DNA from: Chloroflexia bacterium
GTDB lineage: Bacteria; Chloroflexota; Chloroflexia; Thermomicrobiales; JALYUS01
DNA length: 8,575 bases
Assembly (NCBI GenBank): GCA_025924435.1
Contig: JAICIL010000194.1
Coordinates: 1-8,575 of the forward strand
Reading direction: 5' to 3'
Position 1 is the first letter of the stretch. Every line of letters starts with the position of its first letter. The position numbers and the translations under genes were made by a program. Below are positions 1 to 6,520 of this stretch, in pieces. The notes beneath the pieces were generated by a model. It did not search any database and had not been told where the DNA came from. It was given only the letters and a program-made list of their open reading frames with translations.

Positions 1-1
1 G

Positions 2-1480
2 CCGGCCGACCTCGACGCGCACAAGCAGTACCTCTCCATCGTCGCGCTCGGCCTCGGCATCTTCATGGCCGCGCTCGATCTGACGATCGTCGCGCCCGCC
101 TTCCCCGCCTTGCAGCAGAGTTTCAACGTCTCGGCGCGGGCGATTGCCTGGGTGATCGGCATGTACGCGCTCTTCAACGTCCTCAGCCAGCCGACGATGG
201 CGAAACTGGCCGACCGCTACGGCCGCCGCGCCGTCTATCTGGCGGACATCGCCTTTTTCGGCGCCGGATCGTTCCTCGCCTTCCTCTCGCCGAACTTCGG
301 CGTCTTCCTCTTGGCGCGGGCGATCCAGGGGATCGGCGCGGGCGGCATCTTCCCGACGGCGAACGCGATCATCGGCGACACCTTCCCGAAGGAGCGGCGC
401 GGCCTCGCCTACGGCGTGACGGGGTCGCTCTGGGGTATGGCGGCGATCATCGGGCCGAACCTCGGCGGCGTCCTGACGCAGCACGCCTCGTGGCACTGGC
501 TCTTCATCATCAATCTGCCGCTGGCGGTGATTGTCTTCGCGCTCGGCATGCGCGTCCTGCCCGACCTGCGTCCCGCCAGGCGCGGCCCGCTCGACATCCG
601 GGGGTTGGTCTACCTCACCCTCTCGCTCGTCGGTCTGATGGGCGCATTGAACGAGGTGCGCGGCGACGACTTCTGGCGCAGCCTCGTCTCGCAGAGCGTG
701 CTCTTCTCCTTCGCCGCTTTTCTGTGGTTCGGCTACCTGTTCATCTTCACCGAGCGGCGCGCGGAATCGCCGATCATCCCGATCGCGCTCTACCGGCACC
801 GCGATTTGCGCATCGCGGACGGCCTCGGCGTGATCGCCGGGATCGTCGAATCATCGCTCGTCTTCATGCCGACGCTCGCCGTGATCGTCCTCGGCTTCAG
901 CACCGAGAAATCGGGCTATTTCCTGACGCCCGCCGCGATCACGCTCGGTTTCGCCACCCCCGCCGTCGGCATCATGCTCGACCGCTATGGCCCGCGCCCG
1001 GTGCTCGTGATCGGCACATTAATCACCGCGCTCGGCCTCTTCATGCTCGGCGTGATCGTCAACAGCACCTGGACCTTCCTGCTCGCCCTGATCGTCGGCG
1101 GCATCGGCCTCTCGTCGCTCCTGGGCACGCCGCTGCGCTACTTGACCGCCAACGCCGTCGGCCCCGACGAACGCGCGACGGGCATGGCCGTCCTCTCGAT
1201 CAGCACGAATGTCGGCATCGCCGTCGGCTCCGCCCTGACGGGGGCGATCATCTCCTCGCAGCACGCCAGCCACCCGGTCGCCTCGATCCACCGGGCGTAC
1301 ATCGTGCTCGGCTTCATCACTCTCCTGGCCGTGCCGATTGCCGCGCAGATCCACCGCCGCACCGCCGAGCAGACCGCCGCCGTCCTCGCCGCCGCCGCCG
1401 AGCGCAAGGAACGCCGCGCCGCCCGCCGCGCCGCCCGCCGCGCCGCCAAATCCGCCCCTTCCACCAGCGGCGACGATTAA
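2..1480 (+). CDS. DHA2-family MFS efflux transporter (14 TM), 5' end outside window
   Basis: Proton-driven exporter of the major facilitator superfamily, inner membrane; substrate unknown. The open frame runs to the left edge. The first ATG in the window (position 65) lies inside TM1, because the hydrophobic stretch YLSIVALGLGIF precedes it, so the real start is upstream. Numbering from that ATG: motif D1 LDLTIV at 4-9, motif A AKLADRYGRR at 46-55, motif B ARAIQGIGAG at 84-93, and antiporter motif C GMAAIIGPNLGG at 124-135. I count 14 hydrophobic segments by eye, the DHA2 (EmrB/QacA-like) pattern rather than the 12-helix DHA1 one. The C-terminus is a basic cytoplasmic tail with three RRAA units, ending SAPSTSGDD. 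It is convergent with the kinase, with 29 bases between the stops. No regulator gene is visible. The family call is firm; drug resistance versus metabolite export cannot be decided. Confidence 0.93.
   Translation, partial: PADLDAHKQYLSIVALGLGIFMAALDLTIVAPAFPALQQSFNVSARAIAWVIGMYALFNVLSQPTMAKLADRYGRRAVYLADIAFFGAGSFLAFLSPNFGVFLLARAIQGIGAGGIFPTANAIIGDTFPKERRGLAYGVTGSLWGMAAIIGPNLGGVLTQHASWHWLFIINLPLAVIVFALGMRVLPDLRPARRGPLDIRGLVYLTLSLVGLMGALNEVRGDDFWRSLVSQSVLFSFAAFLWFGYLFIFTERRAESPIIPIALYRHRDLRIADGLGVIAGIVESSLVFMPTLAVIVLGFSTEKSGYFLTPAAITLGFATPAVGIMLDRYGPRPVLVIGTLITALGLFMLGVIVNSTWTFLLALIVGGIGLSSLLGTPLRYLTANAVGPDERATGMAVLSISTNVGIAVGSALTGAIISSQHASHPVASIHRAYIVLGFITLLAVPIAAQIHRRTAEQTAAVLAAAAERKERRAARRAARRAAKSAPSTSGDD
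1412..1447 (+). repeat. Three perfect 12-bp tandem repeats in the transporter tail
   Basis: Three head-to-tail exact copies of CGCCGCGCCGCC, in frame, encode RRAA three times in the cytoplasmic C-terminal tail of the transporter. The next codon is AAA (Lys). The unit length is a multiple of three, so copy-number slippage would change tail length without breaking the frame. Confidence 0.9.
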
Positions 1481-1509
1481 GGCGGCTTCCATTTCTCGGA
1501 ACCGAAGGA

Positions 1510-4500
1510 TTAGACCCGTTCGAGCGCGGGCATGTGTGCGGCGGCGAGTGTCACGGTGAACGTGCTGCCCGTGCCGGGGGCGCTGACGAGGGTGAGCGTG
1601 CCGCCCATCAGTTCGACGAGGCGGCGGGAGAGGGCGAGGCCGAGGCCGGTGCCGCTCTGCGAGCGCGCGTAGCCCGTCTCGACGCGGCGGAACGGCTCGA
1701 AGATCAGCGCGGCGTACTCGGGCGCGATGCCGATCCCCGTGTCCCGCACGGTGAGGGAGACCGTTTCTCCAGTCGTGCTGACCGCGACGGTGATCGAACC
1801 GCCATCGGGCGTGAACTTGTGCGCGTTCGTCAGCAGATTGAGGACGACCTGGGTGAGGCGCGCGGCGTCCCCCCGCACGAGTGGCGTCTCCGGCGGGATG
1901 CGAATCATCAATTCCTGCCGCTTCGCGGCGATCAGCGGCGCGAGGACGCGCTCGCAACTCCGGCAGACATCGGCGATATCCACCGCCTCCGCCCCGACGA
2001 CCATCCGGCCCGCGCCGACCCGCGCCATGTCGAGCAGGTCGTTCACCTGCGCGAGGAGCAGATCGCCGCTGGCGACGATGTCCTCCGCCGCCTCGTGCAG
2101 TTCGCGCGGGTCGTCAATCAGGCCGTCCGCGATCAGCCGCCCGAAGCCGAGAATCGCGTTGAGCGGTGTGCGCAGTTCGTGCGAGAGCGAGGCGAGGAAG
2201 TCGTCTTTGTGGCGGTTCGCCTCCTCCAACTCCTGTACTTGCGCCTTCACCTGCCGCAGCAGGCGATCCTTCGTGATCGCCAGCCCCGCCTGCTCGGCGA
2301 CGAGTTCAAGCGTCGTCAGCGATTGGCGGTCGAACGGCGGCGTCTCGGCCCGCGCCCCCGCGACGAGCACGCCGACGACGGCCCCCTCCGCGCGGATCGG
2401 CATGAAGGCTTTGGAGTGGTAGCCGCGCGCGAGGAAGGCATCGAGCAGCGGCGTCATCGGCAAGGTCGCGAGGTCCTCGATCACCGGCTCGTACCGCTCG
2501 CGCGCCGCCTCGACCGCGCGCATCGTCCGCGCGCCGGTGGTGTAGGTCTCGATCAACAGATCGCGGATTGCCGCGTCCGCTTCGGGCGTGCGGGTGGCGT
2601 AGGCGGCGAGCGTCTGCCGCCCGTCCTCGAACGTGATGACGCGCGCATCATCCGCCCAATCGGCGGTGAGATCGGTCAGCGCCTGCAAGATCGCCGGGCC
2701 GTCCCCCGCCGAGTTGCACGCCTGCGCCACCGCCGCGATGTACGCCGTGTCCCGCTCCCGCCGTTGGAGGGTCGTCATCTGCGCGGTCACTCGCCGGTTC
2801 AATCGCTCCCGCGCGATGGCCAACCCCGCCTGCTCGGCGACCAATCCGAGCGTCGTCAGCGCTGGCGCATCCACGGGCGGCGTCGCGGCGCGCGCCGCGA
2901 CGCTCATCACCCCGACAATTTCGCCGACCGCGCGGATCGGCACGGAGGCGAGCGTATGGTACGCGCGCGCCCGCGCCACCGCCGTGAGGGGCGTCACGGG
3001 CGAAGGGGCGCGGAAATCGAGGAGCCGGGGGGTGTTCTCCGCGATAACGCTCGCCTCCAGGATATTCTCCGGCTGCCGCGCCGCCCGCTCCTCGATGATC
3101 CGGCGGATCGGCGCGTCTTCGTCCGGCGTTTTGGAGGCATAAGCGGCGAGGCGGCCCCCGCCCTCCGCGAAGGTGATCACCGAGGCGGAATCGGCCCACC
3201 GCGCGGTGAGATCGGCGAGTGTCTGGAGCGTCGCCGGCTCGGAGGCGACGGAGTTGCAGGCCTGCGCCACCGCCGCGACAAAGGCCGCGTCGCGCTCCCG
3301 CCGCTCGCCGTCCGCGACGCGCTGCGCCAGCTCGCGTTCGAGTTCCTTGCGCGATGTGATGTCCCGAATCACGCCGATCCCGCCGACGATTTCGCCGCGT
3401 TCCCGCCACGGCGAGAGGGAAACGAGCGTATCGAGCCATCGCCCGTCCTTGTGGCGCTGCTTGTTCTCGATGTGCGTGAAACTCTCACCATGCTCGATCA
3501 CGCGGTTCCAGGTGCCCGCCGTTGCCGGGTCGTCATCGAGCGTGACAAGCGGCGGGTGCTTGCCGAGGACTTCCTCGGCGGTATAGCCGAAGAGGTGCTC
3601 GGCCCCTTTATTCCAGCCGGCGACGATGCTGTCCCGATCGAGACGGATGATCGCGTCCGCGATGTCCTCGAGCAGCGTCTCGGAGCGCTGGCGGGCGTTC
3701 TCCGCCTCGCTGTAAAGGCGCGCGTTGGCCACCGCCCGGGCGGCCAGCGGGGCGAACCGCTCGACGATCCGCAGGTCGTCATCGGCGAAGGCGTATGTCT
3801 TGCGGCGCGACGCGATCAGCGTCCCGACCGGGCGATCGCCGACCATGAGCGGCAGCATCAGGAAACTGCGCACGCTCGTCGCGGGGGGCAGGGCATCCGG
3901 CCCGTGGCGCAGGGCGCGCGGGTCCGCGAAGAGATCGGGCACATTGACCGACTGGCGGTGCCGGTAAACCCACCCGGTGAGGCTGCCATCGAGGGGGCGG
4001 GGCTGCGTCGTCGGATAGCGCTCGCCCTCGCCCTCGGTGCGCATCGCCACCTGCACGAGCGCGTCCGGCGCGAGGCCATCGAGGTAAATCGAGGCCGAAA
4101 CACACGGAACGAGCGTCATCAACCCTTGCAGAATTGCGTTCAGCGTCGCCGTGAGATCGAGCGACTGGTTGACCCGCGCAATCGTCTCACCGAGCGTCGC
4201 GAGTTCGGCGCGCCGCCGCGCGCTGGCGAGCGCCGCACCGAACAGCACGCCAATCTCTTCGAGCGCCGCCGGAGCATCCGGCCCGATATAGCGCGGCGCG
4301 ACATTGACCGCCTGGATAACACCGAACCGAACGGCGCCCGTCATCACGGGGAACGAAACGAGATTGAAGGGCGGCCTGAGACCCATTGCATTGAGCGCGG
4401 CGCGCGCATCGTCGGGCGGCACGTACTCCGGCAGGATGACGGGCGCCTGGTCGCGCAGCGTCCGCGCGGCGATGCTGGCATCCTCCCGATGATGGAGGGT

Positions 4501-4713
4501 GATCGCATCGCGCGAGAGCGCCATGCCGATTGTCGCGTGCGTCATGGCGATCGTGCTGTCCACCGGATTGAAGGCATAGAACGCGGTCGCGCGGCTGCTG
4601 AGCGTCTCGCCGACCGCGGAGAGCGCCGCGCCGGTCGGATCGGGCACGTCCACCGCCTGCACGAGGCGCGTTGCCAGCGAGAGCGGCGAATACGAACCAG
4701 CAGGGGCGTCCAT
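1510..4713 (-). CDS. Multi-sensor soluble histidine kinase (GAF-GAF-PAS-2x GAF-like-HisKA-HATPase)
   Basis: Two-component sensor kinase of 1067 residues with no membrane helix or signal peptide, so a cytoplasmic sensor. Approximate domains: GAF 15-160, GAF 177-335, PAS/PAC 344-456 (GWNKGAEHLFGYTAEEVLGK, then GVIRDITSRKELE), two tandem GAF-like modules 471-650 and 651-830, HisKA, HATPase_c. The phospho-acceptor is H845 in SLSHELRTPLNAILGF. N-box N959/N963 (NLLTNAHKF), G1 DTGIGI 991-996, F-box FEPF 1005-1008 and G2 GTGLGLALS 1021-1029 are all intact, so it should be active. There is no receiver or output domain, and no response regulator in the window. The ATG at 4713 is the first usable start: an in-frame TAA lies four codons upstream. 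The only Shine-Dalgarno candidate is a weak GAGG about 12 bases away. The input signal is unknown. Confidence 0.95.
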   Translation of the reverse strand: MDAPAGSYSPLSLATRLVQAVDVPDPTGAALSAVGETLSSRATAFYAFNPVDSTIAMTHATIGMALSRDAITLHHREDASIAARTLRDQAPVILPEYVPPDDARAALNAMGLRPPFNLVSFPVMTGAVRFGVIQAVNVAPRYIGPDAPAALEEIGVLFGAALASARRRAELATLGETIARVNQSLDLTATLNAILQGLMTLVPCVSASIYLDGLAPDALVQVAMRTEGEGERYPTTQPRPLDGSLTGWVYRHRQSVNVPDLFADPRALRHGPDALPPATSVRSFLMLPLMVGDRPVGTLIASRRKTYAFADDDLRIVERFAPLAARAVANARLYSEAENARQRSETLLEDIADAIIRLDRDSIVAGWNKGAEHLFGYTAEEVLGKHPPLVTLDDDPATAGTWNRVIEHGESFTHIENKQRHKDGRWLDTLVSLSPWRERGEIVGGIGVIRDITSRKELERELAQRVADGERRERDAAFVAAVAQACNSVASEPATLQTLADLTARWADSASVITFAEGGGRLAAYASKTPDEDAPIRRIIEERAARQPENILEASVIAENTPRLLDFRAPSPVTPLTAVARARAYHTLASVPIRAVGEIVGVMSVAARAATPPVDAPALTTLGLVAEQAGLAIARERLNRRVTAQMTTLQRRERDTAYIAAVAQACNSAGDGPAILQALTDLTADWADDARVITFEDGRQTLAAYATRTPEADAAIRDLLIETYTTGARTMRAVEAARERYEPVIEDLATLPMTPLLDAFLARGYHSKAFMPIRAEGAVVGVLVAGARAETPPFDRQSLTTLELVAEQAGLAITKDRLLRQVKAQVQELEEANRHKDDFLASLSHELRTPLNAILGFGRLIADGLIDDPRELHEAAEDIVASGDLLLAQVNDLLDMARVGAGRMVVGAEAVDIADVCRSCERVLAPLIAAKRQELMIRIPPETPLVRGDAARLTQVVLNLLTNAHKFTPDGGSITVAVSTTGETVSLTVRDTGIGIAPEYAALIFEPFRRVETGYARSQSGTGLGLALSRRLVELMGGTLTLVSAPGTGSTFTVTLAAAHMPALERV
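2224..3303 (-). repeat. Tandem in-frame duplication of a 180-residue sensor module
   Basis: Codons 471-650 (2764-3303) and 651-830 (2224-2763) of the kinase are two copies of one module in exact 180-codon register. Each begins RRERD and each contains AVAQACNS, a VITF strand, LAAYA, PIRA and VAEQAGLAI at equivalent positions. My ungapped hand count is 92 identities in 180 residues, clustered at both ends; residues about 541-570 of copy 1 have diverged almost completely from copy 2. Some nucleotide stretches are still nearly identical, for example near 2290-2320 versus 2830-2860. The fold is most likely GAF-like, inferred from the position and the terminal LAI.RERL helix. Confidence 0.9.
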
Positions 4714-4769
4714 GCGTGGGGGTTACCTCGGACGAGTGAAACCAGTACGGACGATGGAGATGCACCGGC

Positions 4770-4799
4770 ATCCTAACGATCCGCCGCCCATTTTGTCAA
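4770..4799 (-). promoter_or_regulatory. Sigma-70-like promoter for the histidine kinase
   Basis: On the minus strand a perfect -35 box TTGACA (4794-4799) is followed after 18 bases by TAGGAT (4770-4775), a 4/6 match to TATAAT. Transcription would start near 4763, giving a leader of about 50 bases before the ATG at 4713. The promoter lies between the glcF 3' repeat and the kinase, which suggests the kinase is transcribed separately from glcF. Confidence 0.5.
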
Positions 4800-4821
4800 C
4801 GCGGGCGAATGAAGCGGGCCT

Positions 4822-4910
4822 GCCCACCCCCCTCCCCCTCCCGCGCCGGGAGGGGAACCCGGATGAGTGTTCATGCTCCCCTCCCGATACGGGAGGGGCC
4901 GGGGGCGGGT
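4822..4910. repeat. Twin GC-rich palindrome element downstream of glcF
   Basis: Two hairpins share identical 9-bp arms, CCCCTCCCG and CGGGAGGGG. The first spans 4835-4855 with loop CGC, the second 4878-4898 with loop ATA. The outer flanks are also roughly complementary: CCCACCCCCC on the left and GGGGGCGGGT on the right. The whole block is therefore a composite palindrome starting one base beyond the glcF stop codon. No run of T follows on either strand, so it is not a standard intrinsic terminator. It looks like a REP/BIME-type dispersed intergenic repeat and may stabilise or end the glcF transcript. Confidence 0.8.
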
Positions 4911-6275
4911 CTACTCCGCCCGCTGCCCGCTGCCCACCTGGTACGCCCGATCCATGAGCGACATGATGTGCGCGACCTCCATGTCGCTGCCGTGCTGGCG
5001 GAGGATGCCGCCGACCTGGATCATGCAGCCGGGGTTCGCGGAAATGACGATGTCGGCGTTCGTCGCCTCGGCATTGGCGACCTTCCGCTCGCCGAGGCGC
5101 GTCGCCATCTCCGGCTGCGTGATGTTGTAGATACCGGCGGAGCCGCAGCAGAGGCTCGATTCGTTCATCTCGACGAGCGTGACGCCCGGAATGGCGTTGA
5201 TCAGCGCGCGCGGCTGCCTGGAGATGCGCTGCGCGTGGCAGAGATGACACGGCTCCTGGTACGTCACCGTGACGTTCACCTCGCCCATGTCCGCCGTGTT
5301 GATCGGGTGCTTCGCCAGCCATTCCGTCGCGTCGTTCACCTTCGCGCCGAAGGCCGCCGCGCGATCCGCGTACTCCGGGTCGTGCCCCAGCAGGTGCGTG
5401 TAATCCTTCAACTGTGCGCCACAACCCGCGGCGTTGACGATCAGCGCCTCCGCGCCGCTCCGCTCGAAGGCGTCAATATTCTTCTTCGCCAGTTCCCGCG
5501 CGCCGTCGAGGTCGCCCGCGTGGGCGTGCAGCGCGCCGCAGCACCCCTGCCCGGCGAAGGCGCAGACATCGTTGCCGTTCGCCGCGAGCACGCGCGCCGT
5601 CGCCCGCGTCACGTCCGCGAACGCGGTGGACTGGATGCACCCCGCGAAGATGCCGACGGTATGCTCCGCCGCGCCGTTCGTGGCGGGCAGAGTGTTGCCG
5701 CGCGGGATGAAGAACTTGTCGTCCATCTTCGGCAGGAGCAACTCCTGCTCCTGCAATTTCAGCAGTTTGAGGATGCCGCTGCGCCGCGCGAGGGTTTGCA
5801 ATCCGGTCCGCTGGTAGAGGCGCATCATCCACGAGAAGGCGCGGAAAAGCGGCATGTGCGGGAACAGGAGGCCGAAGACCGCGCCGCGCGTCACCCGCAC
5901 CGGCGCGGGCTGCTCGTCGCCCTCCACCTGCTGGATCTGGTCGCGCGCCGCCTCGACGAGTCGCCCGTACTGCACGCCGGAGGGGCAGACCGCCTCGCAG
6001 GCGCGGCAGTTCAGGCACTGGCTCATCTGGCCCGTGAAGACATCGTCCTCGATGTCCAGATTCCCCTCACTGACCATCTTAATCAGGTAAATCCGCCCGC
6101 GCGGCGACGACGCCTCATGCCCCGTCTCGACGTACGTCGGGCAGGAGGAGAGGCAGAGGCCGCAGTGGACGCACGCATTGATAATCGCCGGTTCCGGCGC
6201 ATCGTGATCCGAGAAACCGCGCAGCAGATGCTCCAGCGGTTGGTGTGACTCTTCAACAGGCGCGAGCGTCGCCAT
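4911..6275 (-). CDS. glcF: Glycolate oxidase iron-sulfur subunit (GlcF-like)
   Basis: Electron-transfer subunit of a membrane-associated glycolate (or related 2-hydroxyacid) dehydrogenase. It passes electrons from a GlcD-type flavoprotein to the quinone pool while glycolate becomes glyoxylate. The protein has 454 residues, slightly longer than typical GlcF (about 400). Two 4Fe-4S motifs are complete: C35-C38-C41-C45-P (CVHCGLCLSSCP) and C87-C90-C93-C97-P (CLNCRACEAVCP). Two cysteine-rich CCG domains follow: C213/CCG 245-247/C285, and C343-x2-C346/CCG 376-378/C417. The start is supported by AAGGAA (6284-6289) nine bases upstream. No glcD or glcE is adjacent, so its partner must be encoded elsewhere. 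A lactate or other 2-hydroxyacid role (LldE/LutA-like relatives, or a glycerol-3-phosphate GlpC relative) is possible, but the tandem ferredoxin-plus-CCG layout fits GlcF best. Confidence 0.88.
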   Translation of the reverse strand: MATLAPVEESHQPLEHLLRGFSDHDAPEPAIINACVHCGLCLSSCPTYVETGHEASSPRGRIYLIKMVSEGNLDIEDDVFTGQMSQCLNCRACEAVCPSGVQYGRLVEAARDQIQQVEGDEQPAPVRVTRGAVFGLLFPHMPLFRAFSWMMRLYQRTGLQTLARRSGILKLLKLQEQELLLPKMDDKFFIPRGNTLPATNGAAEHTVGIFAGCIQSTAFADVTRATARVLAANGNDVCAFAGQGCCGALHAHAGDLDGARELAKKNIDAFERSGAEALIVNAAGCGAQLKDYTHLLGHDPEYADRAAAFGAKVNDATEWLAKHPINTADMGEVNVTVTYQEPCHLCHAQRISRQPRALINAIPGVTLVEMNESSLCCGSAGIYNITQPEMATRLGERKVANAEATNADIVISANPGCMIQVGGILRQHGSDMEVAHIMSLMDRAYQVGSGQRAE

Positions 6276-6384
6276 CGCTTGTGTTCCTTCCCCATCAATC
6301 GGCGCGCCCGATTATCCTCCGGGCGCAATAATTTTCCTGCTCTATTGTACCGCGTTTCACGATCCCCGGCGCGGAACGGGAAGG
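6276..6384 (-). promoter_or_regulatory. Leader and putative promoter region of glcF
   Basis: On the minus strand a TACAAT box (6344-6349, a 5/6 match to the -10 consensus) lies about 70 bases before the glcF ATG. No recognisable -35 box stands at the expected distance. The deduced leader contains a hairpin with perfect 7-bp arms, GCGCCCG and CGGGCGC (6304-6310 and 6320-6326), around a 9-base loop. It lies upstream of the ribosome-binding site and leaves that site free. I see no known riboswitch consensus. Confidence 0.35.
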
Positions 6385-6513
6385 GGCCGAGGACTGAGGA
6401 CTGAGGACTGAGCGGGGTTCGTGGGCATCGTTTCCATGGCGGGAATGAGAAACAATGCCATGAGAAGAGCAACGACAGCCGAGAGCCGGTGTCTCAGTCC
6501 TCAGTCCTCGGCC
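6385..6513. repeat. GGACTGA inverted-repeat element with an internal hairpin
   Basis: A 21-bp perfect inverted repeat joins 6385-6405 to 6493-6513. Its arms are GGCC plus overlapping GAGGACT units. The left arm carries a third unit (to 6412), and the right side has a further CTCAGTCC that reaches into the SDR stop codon at 6521-6523. Inside the 87-base loop is a second hairpin: GGCATCGTTTC (6424-6434) pairs with GAAACAATGCC (6449-6459) with one mismatch, extended by CAT/ATG across one bulged base. No open frame of note is present. It resembles a small dispersed palindromic repeat; a 3'-end role for the SDR transcript is possible. Confidence 0.8.
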
Positions 6514-6520
6514 CTCAGTC

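Noticed and set aside
1019..1957. A 312-codon minus-strand frame bridging the kinase end and the transporter.
   Set aside because: It is an out-of-frame reading of two real genes; the product is Arg/Gly/Ala-rich with no motif. The kinase C-terminus in its own frame has intact G1, F and G2 boxes.
490..4776. A 1428-codon open frame on the plus strand, antisense to the kinase and overlapping the transporter.
   Set aside because: It runs in codon-on-codon register with the kinase, so it stays open simply because the kinase avoids TTA, CTA and TCA codons, as high-GC genes do. The product is an Arg/His-rich low-complexity string with no domain, and its first 1 kb lies inside the transporter gene.
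4835..4898. The paired hairpins considered as a rho-independent terminator of glcF.
   Set aside because: Stem strength is adequate but no U-tract follows on the minus strand, so I kept it as a repeat with only a possible 3'-end role.
4809..6248. A 479-codon plus-strand frame opposite glcF.
   Set aside because: Same codon-on-codon register as glcF, Arg-rich product, and it begins in the palindromic repeat without a ribosome-binding site. glcF on the other strand has complete Fe-S motifs.
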